Source of the DNA: Edaphochlamys debaryana
Taxonomy: Eukaryota; Chlorophyta; Chlorophyceae; Chlamydomonadales
Length of the DNA stretch: 64,000 nucleotides
Reading direction: 5' to 3'
NCBI GenBank assembly: GCA_016858145.1
Contig: JAEHOE010000037.1
Coordinates: 124,001 to 188,000, forward strand
This document shows, piece after piece, positions 1 to 9,981 of the stretch. The position numbers were made by a program, and so were the translations under genes. Under the pieces are notes generated by a model, which searched no databases, was not told the DNA's origin, and saw nothing but the letters and a program-made list of their open reading frames with translations. The stretch's first letter is position 1; the number at the start of each line of letters is the position of its first letter.

Positions 1-131
1 GCACCCCCCTTCCCCCTCCCCCTCCCCCTCCCCCTCCCCCGCACCCCCCCTTCCCCTCCCCTCCCCCTCCCCCTCCCCCTCCCCCTCCCCCGCACCCCTC
101 CTCCCCCCTCCCCCGCACCCCTCCCCCCCAC
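1..131. repeat. C/T-rich low-complexity intron sequence
   Basis: Almost pure runs of ccct/cccctccc on the plus strand (purine-rich in the exportin-T transcript). It abuts the GT donor after the last visible exportin-T exon, so it is the 5' part of an intron that continues past the window edge. Confidence 0.8.
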
Positions 132-3100
132 CTCTTGGCCAGGCCCTTGAGCCTCAGCGCGTACGCCCCCATGAAGGGCATCAGGGGGAGCGCCACCTCG
201 TCCACCCCACAGGCCAGGGCCGCCATGACGGCGGGGAAGAGGGAGCCCAGCATGGCGGCGGCGGCCTGGGGGGGGGGCGGGTTGGTAAGGGGGGTGGAGG
301 GGCGGAGGGGTGGTTAGGAGGTGTGGGTTGGCGGGCTCTCGCCAGCCCGTGCGTTGGCCTTGTCGCCGCCCTTGCGCCTCGCCGCCATGTCCCCAAAGCC
401 CCCACCCATCACCCCTCCAGCCCCCGCCCCAACCCCACCTGTGAGGCCCGAGTGGCTTCCGAGGCTGCGTCGTCCGTCACCGAGAACCCCACAGCGGTGA
501 GCGAGATGATGCCTGAAGGGGAGAGAGGCGGGGGCAGGGGCAGGGCGGGAAGATGAGCAAGCAACCCCAAACCCACCTGCAAATCCACCACCACCCACCC
601 TCCCCCAGCCACCCTTTCCCCCTCCGCCCCCTCACCGTTGCGGGGCAGGGCAGGGTACGAGGGGGTGGGTGGGAAAGTGCAACGACGAAACCTCCAAGCA
701 CCGCTTATCCCCCTTCCCTCCGGCTCCCCGACTTTCCCCAGCCCCCCTCACCGTTCTCCACCCGCTTCAGAGCGTCCATGATCTCCGCAGCCAGGGTGGC
801 CAGCCGACACGCACCCAAACACATCCACACACGCTTTCCCCCCTTCTCCCCTCCGCCCCCTCACCGTTCTCCACCCGCTTCAGAGCGTCCATGATCTCCG
901 CAGCCAGGGTGGCCAGCCGACACGCACCCAAACACATCCACACACGCTTTCCCCCCTTCTCCCCTCCGCCCCCTCACCGTTCTCCACCCGCTTCAGAGCG
1001 TCCATGATTTCCGCCGCCAGGGTGGCAAGAAGCCGGGCGTACCTCGCCACCACCGCCTCCGCCTCCGCCTCGTCGTCATCGCCCAGAGCCCCGGCGTTGT
1101 TGCCGCCGCCGCCCCCGCCGGGGCCCCCGCCGCCGCCGCCGGCCCCCGCCCCCACGCCGCCGCCGCCCCCCGGCATCCGCACGGGGAAGCCCGAGGCCCA
1201 GGATGCGGCCACGGGGACGATCTTCATGCTCTGTACGGCACGATGCACGGGGCGCAGCACAGCACGGCTCAGCACGGCACAGCATCTGCCAGGGCACGGC
1301 ACAGGGGGCGGAGCTCACAACGCCCTTTCCGATGCTTCCCCCTTCCACTCCTTCCAGTCCGCTGTCATCCTCCCCCCCAAGAACCCGCCCTCTGGCCCCT
1401 CTTGCCTCTACCCCCTCCCCCCCCCTTGCCTCTACCCCCCCCCCCTTGCCTCTATGAGCCCCAGCTTGGGCAGCGGCTCCATGCGCTTGGCCAGCGCCTC
1501 AGTGACGCAGTCCAGGGCGGCGGAGCGGAGCCCGGGGTGGGGGGCGCCCATGAGGGAGAGGAGCAGCGGCAGGAACCTGGAGGGGGGGGATTGAGGGGGG
1601 GGGCCGGATGGGGGGGAGGAGGGAGGCGGGAGGGCATTGGGCCCGGCGTTGAGGGCAGCCCACTCACCCTCCCGGCCCACTCACACTACCGCCCGCGACT
1701 GACCCCCCAACCCGCCGACCCCATGAGAACGGTCCCCCACCCCTCCTCACCCACCCCTCCCCCCTCCCTTGCCCCCCTCCCCCCCCTCACTTGTCGTTCG
1801 CGATCAGGTGGATGTCGATCCAGGGGATGTAGCGGGTCATCACGGCCAGCACCTGGGGAGGGGGGGGGGGGAGAAGATGGGAACGGGAGGAGGGGCATGG
1901 AGGGCCATGTGTTTTGGGCTGGGCAGCGCTGTGCCGTGCCCTCCGCCCTCCCAGCAACAAAACCCCTCACGTCCCCACCCGCCCCTTCCTCCACCGCCCC
2001 CCCACCCAACCCCCCAACCCCACCCCATCCCCCCACCTGCGCCGCCAGCTCCGGGTTCTTGCCCCGGTACCCCTCCACCAGGCGGTACCAGGCGGCCGCC
2101 ACCTCGGCAACGGAGTGCTCCCGCATAGAGTCCTTGACGTGCATGGACAGGCGGGACTCGTCCTGGGACCTACAGGGGGGGAGGAGGGGGGGGGAAACGG
2201 TGCGTGGATGTGTTTTGCGTGTGCGTGCATGCCTCGCATGGACAGGCGGGACTCGTCCTGGGACCTACAGGGGGGGAGGAGGGGGGGGAAACGGTGCGTG
2301 GATGTGTTTTGCGTGTGCGTGCATGCCTCGCATGGACAGGCGGGACTCGTCCTGGGACCTACAGGGGGTGAGGGGGTGAGGGGGGGAGGGGGGAGGGGGG
2401 AGGGGGAGGAGGGAGGGTTGGGAGGGGAGCTGGTGGAGAGAAGGGCGCTGGGAAAGGCACCCCCACCCCGCACCAAGCAACCGCCCGACCGCCAACTATC
2501 CAACCACCAACCAACCACCAACCGACCTGGGTATGTCGAGGCTGACGATGTCCTCGTCCACCGACAGCAGGATGCGGCAGAACATGTCCACCACGCCCTC
2601 GCCCGCCCCCAGGGCCCCGATGAGGTCGTGGAAGAAGGAGGGCCAGTTGCCGGGGTACTCGTACTGGCGGGGGGGACAGGGGGGGGGGAGTGGGGCGGGC
2701 GGAGAGGGGCGGGGGGAGACGTGGGGATGGGAATCGCAGGGTTCGCAGCTCAGCTGTCAGAAGCCCTACCTTCCCACTCCTCGGAATCTGCCCCTACCCC
2801 TACCCCTACCCCTACCCCCCTACCTCCCCCTACCCCCTCCTCACTCCTCCCTTCCCCCTGCCCCCCCTCCACACCTGCAGCACCGCCACCAGCGTCTGCG
2901 CCACCTTATTGCGCAGGAAGGGGGCCAGGGGGGTGGAGGGGTTGTTGCAGTCCCGGGTCACCCACGTCAGCAGCGCGGAGCGGATCTGGGGGAGGCCAGG
3001 GCAGGACGGGAGGGCGAGGGGGAAGGCGATGGGCAGGGCCGGCTAGCTGGCCAGGGGGGGGCCCAGGGTGCGCGAGGGCGCAAGTGCCGGCCCGGGTGCG

Positions 3101-4546
3101 GGTGCGGATGCCGCTGGACGCCCCTGGTGGAGGGAGGGGCGGGGCGGGGACACCTCGATTCCCCGAGCACCCGAGCGCCGCAGGGGCTGCTGCCCCAGTC
3201 CCGGAAGCCCAGGGCCGTCCCCGCCCCGGGGGGCCAAGAAGCCCACGCAGAGCCTGCTGAGCCCCCGCCGAGCCGCCCGAGCCCCCAGGGATGGACGCTC
3301 AGAGGCTGCCCCGGAAGCCCGGAGCAGCCCCCGCCTCCGGCCAGGGCCAGGCAGCTTGAAGCCTGCGCCCTGCCCCCGCCCTGCACCCCTGGGGAGCTGG
3401 GGAAGGGCCCCCCGGGGGCCTCGCCCAGCGCCCTGCTGCCGCAGGCCCCCGGTCCCGTCCCTCTCGCCAGCGCCAGTGCCGCCACTGGCCCCTCCGGCGC
3501 CGCTGACCTCTCGGGCTGCGTCCGGCGTCCGGCGGGGAAGAGGCGGAGCTGTGCCCTCGGCTGGGGTGGGCCCGGGGGGTGGGCCCCCCGCCCCCGCCTC
3601 CCCGCCATGAGGCCCCGCCAGCTGTGCGCAGCGCTCGTCCGCGCCAGGCCCCGTGTGTACGACACACCGCGGGCTGCCGTACATGCCGTACAGCCGTACG
3701 AAAGGGCGGGCGGCTGTGTTCCCCGCCAGTGGTGCCCGTGGCGGCGCCCGCCGGGCCAGGAAGGGCCACGTCAGCTACCCCTGGCCTGGCATTGAACCGC
3801 CCCCAGGGGCCCTCACACTCGCAAGCACGGCGCAGGGGTCCCAGTCCGTACCGCCGTACGGATTTGTGGTCACGCAAATGTACGATTGTCGTGCAGCCTG
3901 GCGGTCTGCTCAGTCCGGGGGCTGGGCCCCGCCGCACGGGTTGGCCCACCCCACCCCACCCCCCTCCCCCGGGCCGGTCTGACAGGCAGGGGCAGGGGCG
4001 GAGCCCCTGACAGGGCCCCATGCACTTCCTGTGTCCTTTCAATGGCTTTCATCCGATGCCCTCCCCCGGCCCCCACAGCGCGTGTGCTGATTGGCCGGGA
4101 GCCACCCTCGGGAGCCAGCCGTGTGCCCGAGCCCCTTGCGCCCTCCCCCACGCACCGCCGCCTTGTCGCCCGCCGACAGCGAGCTATAGCTCGTGCGGAT
4201 GAGCTGCGAAGGAGCACCGAACACGTCGTGAGGTTGGCTGTACTACGAGCAAGACGAAGCAGCAGGAGGCGGCTCACCTCATGGAGCGTCTGCAGGCACC
4301 AAAACTTGACCTCCGCGTATGGCGAGGCCGAGAACCGCTCGACACAAAGCCGCCCGCACTCGGGCGACCGCTTGATGTTGTTTACATACGCCGTCGCTTG
4401 CTCCTGCGGTTCCGGCGGCAATGCAAAGCGTTGGCGTCCGGCCTTACGCTAGAAGCTGCTCAGCGGTACCCCACCTTCAGCTGTGGAGTGTAGGAGCCAT
4501 CAAAGCTGAAGGTGATCAGCACGGCCTTCTCAAAGTCGTCGCTCAT
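132..4546 (-). CDS. XPOT: Exportin-T (tRNA nuclear export receptor), 5' part, runs off left edge
   Basis: Karyopherin that carries mature tRNA from nucleus to cytoplasm with Ran-GTP (PAUSED in plants, Los1 in yeast). Eleven exons, minus strand, all in phase: 4475-4546, 4278-4403, 4156-4203, 2875-2985, 2527-2663, 2037-2169, 1791-1852, 1450-1576, 978-1230, 439-512, 132-265. The protein starts MSDDFEKAVLITF. Family blocks follow in the expected order: VKFWCLQTLHE, YSSLSAGDKAA, FLRNKVAQTLVAVLQYEYP, VVDMFCRILLSVDEDIVSLD, KDSMREH..AAAWYRLV, YIPWIDIHLIAND, ALDCVTEALAKRMEPLPKL. These are the N-terminal importin-beta-like region and first HEAT repeats. The start ATG at 4546 fits the family N-terminus. 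Exon 9 carries a Gly-rich then acidic insertion not typical of the family. The intron after exon 8 uses a GC donor. About 390 residues are visible of roughly 1,000, so the C-terminal half is missing. Two introns contain copied exon junctions. The identification is secure; individual splice sites are manual. Confidence 0.9.
747..1030. repeat. 113-bp tandem repeat copying the 3' end of an exportin-T exon
   Basis: Three copies begin at about 747, 860 and 973 (period 113 bp). On the minus strand each contains the last ~50 nt of exon 9 (residues LAAEIMDALKRVENG), the GT donor and some intron. The copy at 973 is joined to the rest of the exon. The two further downstream in the transcript are embedded in the intron and preceded by a GTG/TGTTT-rich spacer. 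Each copy carries an intact-looking 5' splice site. Confidence 0.9.
2141..2366. repeat. 94/95-bp tandem repeat copying a 3' splice site of exportin-T
   Basis: Units start at 2141, 2236 and 2330. Each contains, on the minus strand, the acceptor TAG and the start of exon 6 (residues RSQDESRLSM). Only the copy at 2141 continues into the full exon. The other two precede it in the transcript and offer decoy acceptor sites. The spacer on the plus strand includes gtgcgtggatgtgttttgcg. Confidence 0.9.
2986..4155 (-). other. Long intron (1,170 bp) of exportin-T
   Basis: This lies between the exons encoding YSSLSAGDKAA and RSALLTWVTRD. These two segments are contiguous in the exportin-T family, so no coding exon is expected between them. 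It is much longer than the other introns of this gene. The half near 3000-3640 is extremely GC-rich. The half near 3650-3900 holds several gtac/cgtacg palindromes. Open frames here are GC-driven and were not called. Confidence 0.7.
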
Positions 4547-7500
4547 GGTGATGGAAGAGGCGACACTCCGCCGCCTGCGTCCTCCTGCTGCGCTTCCTCG
4601 CTCACCGGAATGTACCGGTGAGACCCCACTATCACATAGTCTGTGCCCCCCGCGGCCGCATGCTGACTTGGCCTCGCGGGCGCTCTCCCGCCAGAGTACA
4701 GAGCGTGGGTAAGTTTAGCTGCACAGCGAAGCGAATACGCGCGACGTTCTTAGCAAAGAGAGATGCGTACACTCTAGTATGTGTGCTGCATGTAGCCTGT
4801 GCAAAGAGTGCACGATGCAGGAGGGGAGGCTGGGCCATGCAGCGAGCACGACCCCGCCCGGTCCCCACCCCATGCCGTTCCCATCCCCTCCCAGCACCCA
4901 CCTGCCCATACACGCTGCAGCAGAGCGGTGCAGCAGGCGGAGCTTGAGCAGTGCTGCGCCCCTTGACTCCGTGCGGAACGGCCCCCACATAGACATGGAC
5001 CCCCCAGATCTGCCCCCCGTGCAGCTGACGGGAGGGAGCAAGAGGACCTGGGCCCCCCATGCGCAAGACACAAGCTGCCCCTGCCACCATAAGTTAATAT
5101 CCCTAACCCCCAGCGCTAGCGAGGGGTCCGGGGGTCAAGGCATTGTGGAGCCGGGTATGGCCCACCAGCGAAGGGGGCTGCTGGACCAAGCTGGACAGGG
5201 CTCGCAGATGTGGCACGCGGGGCGTTCCGACGCCACCTCTTGCCGCCCTGGTGCCCACCCCTCACGCCTGGCTACTGCGCTGGTCTGCACACGCCTCCGC
5301 TCCTCCTAGCTGTTGTGTTTCTGCTTGTCGGGCCTGCATAACTTGCTGCTGGTGGCTGACATCGGAACAGAAGACCTGCACCGTAGGCACAGGCACTGTG
5401 TCCGTGCTACGGCACGTCAGAAGGGCCTGCGTGAGGAGCGCTCAGCGGAGGAGGCGCGTTCAGCTCACGTAAGGTACATTGTACAGCTCCAGAGGGGGAT
5501 TCCGGACTTATGGCAACGGGGCCACGCTAGTGTTTCGCCCCCACCCCCTCGGTTCTTCTCGTCACCCCTCGGGTTATCTTGCCGCTGCCCGCTCCGGGCA
5601 CCGCTGACACATCGCCACAGCCAATGTCTCATACCGTCCGCCGCCCCACCTCCTGCTCACAACCCTGGGAGGTCCGGACCCGGTGTACGAAGAACAGACC
5701 CTCATACACCCACCACCCCTCCCCCTCCGTGGCCCTCATCGCAACCCCTCCGTACCCCCAGGCCCAAACACACACAGGCCCCGCCTCCGCCGTCCGCCAC
5801 ACCCACCGCCGGCCCCGCACTGGGCCTCAGCCTACCGAGATCCACATCCAGATCCAGGACAGATCCAGATCCAGACAACAGATCCGAAACAAGTTTCAGC
5901 AAAACTAATTAGATGTCGCTCACTTTGCTGCAGCAAAAGCAATGGGGGCGGATGCTCATCATGCGGATGTCGCATCCCAATAGCCTGCTCAATAGTCACG
6001 CTTCAACCGACGGTCGACAACTCTAGTCCACGACACAAACGCGCACACATACGCACAGACAGCATAGGGGTCGGGTGCCGCGCGCTCGCTCCGCCGCCCA
6101 CGGGAAACGGGAATGCCCCGCCCGGAATATGAGGCGGCGGGTGGATACGGCACCTGGGTGGCCGATCGCACAGGAGCACGTGACACGCCGCGAATCCACG
6201 ACCCACGCCATCGGCTAAGGGATGGCGGGGTGCGGCCCTGGGGGTTCGTGGAGCCCGTAGGGGGCCCCAAGCCAGGCAAGGCTCGCAAAAGAACTCGCTC
6301 TCAAACGTAATGCGCTACCATTAGTAGTAACTAATAACTACTCACACAGCCCCAATGCCACTAGATAGGTAGGCGGGCGGCAACGCTCGCGAGGCCCAGC
6401 TCGGGCCCCCACGGGCCCAGCCGCCCTGTTATGATGACGTCACCCAAACACGCCAAGCCCCGTACGACAAGCGGGGCCGGCACTGGGTGAGGTCACGTGA
6501 GGTGGCGAGAAGACGGCTGCGCAGGCAGGCCCCAGACAATATGGGCCTCCCTCTTGCAGCCGCGCCCGATACCGCCCCAAAGCAGGAGGCCAGCGCCCCC
6601 CTGCCTCAAGCCACTCGCGCTCAGCGCATCCGGCCCCCCCACTCCACCCGCCATGCCACCAAGCATGCAGAGCTCGGTGCGCCACACACGGCGGCTTATC
6701 GGCGGCTTGCCATGGCGGCTAGCAAGCAGCAGAGCTACGAATCCAGAAACTAGGACGCTCTCCACTCTAGAGCAGACCCGGTGGCGCGCTGTGGGCATGC
6801 GCTTGCTGCCCGCTTCGTGCTGCGTTCCACCGTCCCGCAGCGCAAAGCACCGCCGACAGACATCCACCCGATCGCAAAACGCTGCAAACTAGCCCTCAAA
6901 CACGGGTGCTGGCGGGAGGTCAGCCTCCCACCCTCTGCAAGGCAATCGCACAGTCACTTGCGCCGCACGTGCTCCAAAACCCACCCAGGACAGCAAAAAA
7001 TACGATGGTGTCACCCGCAAACTCCCTCCGACCCTCCGACCCAGCTTCGACTTTCAGGCCTGCTGCGTGGAAGAACATGTGGGGCCGAGGCCCGTGCCTT
7101 ACGATGCATACTGAATCAGCCCAAGAGCAGACAAGCCTCCGTCGATGCGGTCCTCCGTTACCCTGGGTTGGTGAGGCCCCCGGTCATTGCTTCCAAAGGC
7201 ACGTGCCCTGTGCGTTTGCGTTGCTCAGCCAAAATGATCCCTCGCTCCCTCCCTCGCAACAAACCACCTGCAAACGAATCTCTTCCCACCCACTCTGGCG
7301 CGCCAACAATGTGAATGCGGCGACAAGGATAGTTTGCCGCCGTTGGTTGCAACCCCCGCTGGGTGTTTTTCTTTCTTGCATTGCTCGCGAAGACAAACGG
7401 GAACTCTTCCACCAAAGCCATCACCCCACGATTACCGGAAATGCACGCCGCTTCACCTTTTCCTCTTCCCCTTCACCACCTTGCTTTGTTCACCTTGCCC

Positions 7501-7590
7501 ACCCTCACCCTCTCCGCTCACGCCCCGCCCCTCCCCCGCCCCTCCCCCGCCCGTCCACGCCGTCCGCAACCCGCAAAGCTGTGCATGCAC
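4547..7590. other. Intergenic: exportin-T 5' flank to 3' flank of the B3-like gene
   Basis: About 3 kb without a gene I can support. It should hold the exportin-T promoter and 5' UTR (near 4547) and the 3' UTR of the 2,325-residue gene (just below 7591). GC content is lower than in the genes around 4700-5500 and 5850-6450. Short open frames exist, such as 5313-5912 plus, but none has recognisable family motifs or consistent splice structure. Confidence 0.5.
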
Positions 7591-9950
7591 CTAGGTGGCA
7601 CAGCCGCCCGGCCCGCCCAGCCCCAGCGCTCCAGCGCCCGAGCCCCCCGGCGGCCCTGCCCGCTGCTGCGCCGCAGCTGCCGCCAGGACCGCCGCCGCCG
7701 TGAGCTCCGCATGCTGCCGCAATCGCGACTGCAGCACCAAGTGGTGGAGCGCCGAGCCCACGCCGCCCATGTCCACGTCCGCCGCGCCTGCGCCCACGGA
7801 CGCGTCCGTGCCTGGGGCGGCGGCGGAGCCCGGATCAGCGGTGGCAGGGCCAGGTGTGGGGGCAGGTGCCGTGGCGGGGGGCTGCTGCTGGAGCAGGGAG
7901 CCGAGGCCCAGGCCCGGGCCGGTGGATGAGCCCGACGCCGGCGGCGGCGGCTCCGCCGCCGCTCCCGCGTCCGTCACGCGGCGGGAGCCAGGCCGGCTGA
8001 GGCTGGTCTGCTCCGCCGCCGCCGCGGCGGCGGCCGCCGAGGCCGCGACGCCGGACGCCGCCAGCGCCGCCGCCGCCTGCTGCAGCTGTTGCTGCTGGTG
8101 TTGCGCCGCCAGGAGCATCAGCGGCAGACCGCCCAGCGGCCCGCCGGCACCAAGCAACGCTTGGAGCTGAGCGGCGAAAGCGTCGGCCGCTGGGTTGGCA
8201 GCAGCGGCGGCAGCCGCGGGGGCAGCAGTCTGGGCCGGGGCCGGGGCTGGGCCGGGGGCTTCCGAGGAGGGCGGCGGCACTAGAGAATCGGGGGCTGAGG
8301 GCGCGGCAGCTGTGGCGCCGGGGACGCCCGGGCCGGCCGGGGCCGGAGAGGGCGAGCTTGCCGGTGGTTCTTCGGGCAGCGCGGGGCCAGACCGCTGGGC
8401 CTTGCGGGCGGGTGTTTCCGGGGGTGACGTGGGCTGTTGCGGCGCCGTGTCGCCTCCTGGCGCCGAGCTGTCGCCCTCCGCCTCGTCGCGGTCTCGGCGG
8501 CGCGTCCCCCGATCCGCCCCAGCCCCCGGCTGCTGGGCCCCCTGCTCCTGCCTCGCCGGCCTGGCCTGCCTCTCTCGCTGCTGCGGCTGCTGCTGAGGCT
8601 GTTGCCGTTGTGCCTGCTGTTGTGCCTGTTGCTGCTGCTGTTGCTGTTGGTGGTGCTGCATGTCGAGTTGCATGCGAGCAAGCAGCGCAGCGGGGTGGGG
8701 CATACCCGGCAGGCCGGGCAGGGGGCCGCAGGCGGCGGCCGCCGCGTGCATGAGCCCGAGCCCTTGCAGAGCCAGGGGCGGCGGCGGCACGGGCATGGGC
8801 ATGGGCAGGGAGAGGGGCATGGGCCCCGGCAGGCCCAGAGGCCCGGGCAGGCCCAAGGACATGAAGGGCCATAGCGACGGCGGCAGCGGCAGCGGAAACG
8901 CCGTCGGGCCCGCCGCCGCCGATGCGTCAGAGGTCGAGGGAGGCGGTTTTGAGCTGGGTGCGGCGGCGGCGGCGGTCTGCGCGGGCCCAGCCGGGCCCAT
9001 CGGGGCCAGGCCGGGGCTGGCGCTGCGGCTGGCCCGGGCCCGGCTGGGCCCGGCTGGGCCGCCGCCCACGCGCCGCCGCCTCGCGTCGCCCTCGTCGGCC
9101 GCCGCCGCAGCACACGCGGGGCGCTTGGAGCCGCCGGCGCCGCTGCTGCCGCCGCCGCCCGCTGTAGCCTCCTGCGCAGCAGGAGCAGGGGCCGCTGGAG
9201 GGGTCCTGGAGGCGGGGGCCGGCGAGGGCACGCTGGCCGGCCGGTCGATTTGCTGCAGGGGTACGGCCCCGGACGAGTCCATGCTGCTACGAGTGGCAAC
9301 GGCTGGAGTAGGTGCTGTTGTCACCGCCAGAGCTGTACCCGAGGCCGGCTCGTGCACTGCGGCTAGGACCGCCAGGGCCGCCCGCGAAGCCTCGGCGGCG
9401 TCGATCGCGGCGGCCAGCCTGGCGGCGGCGGCGGCAGCCGCCGTCGCGGCAGCGGTGGCGCTCGCGGCGCCGTCGGCGTGGGCATCGTCGCCGCCAGGAG
9501 CGAGCTCTTGGGATGTGGTGGCGCTGTGGCGGGCCTCAAGGCTCCCACGGCAGGCCGCGCCCGGCGGCGGCGGCGTCGGAGCCGACGGCGGCGGCACGAT
9601 GGCGCCCGCCGGCGGCGCGACGGCGGCGGCGGCGGACGCAGGAACCGTGTGGGAGGGCGCGGGCTCGGCGCGCAACGCCACGGGCCCCGACAGACCGCCG
9701 TCGCTGGCGGCGGCAGCGGCGGCGACAAAGCCATGGCCACGCCTGCCCATCGCCGTCAGGGCGGCGGCGCGGCGGCGTCCGAAGTCCCAGCCGTCGCCGT
9801 CGCCGTCACCGTCGCCGTCGTTGCCGTCGCGCAGGTCGGCCTGTTCTGACTTCACACGTCCCAGGGCCGCCGCTGCCGTGGCGTCCCGCCCAAAGCTTGC
9901 AGCCCGTGCGTCCTCAGCCTTCACCCTTGCCGCCTCGCCAGCGTCATCGC

Positions 9951-9981
<31 letters not shown>

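Noticed and set aside
1914..3260. 448-residue plus-strand frame spanning the 94-bp array
   Set aside because: Antisense to exportin-T exons; its internal repeats come from the DNA array.
3043..3795. Several overlapping 180-250-residue frames on both strands
   Set aside because: They lie in a long exportin-T intron. The flanking exons are contiguous in the family and the frames show only GC-driven composition.
5313..5912. 199-residue plus-strand frame
   Set aside because: No family motif, mixed composition and Pro/His-rich tail typical of chance frames here.
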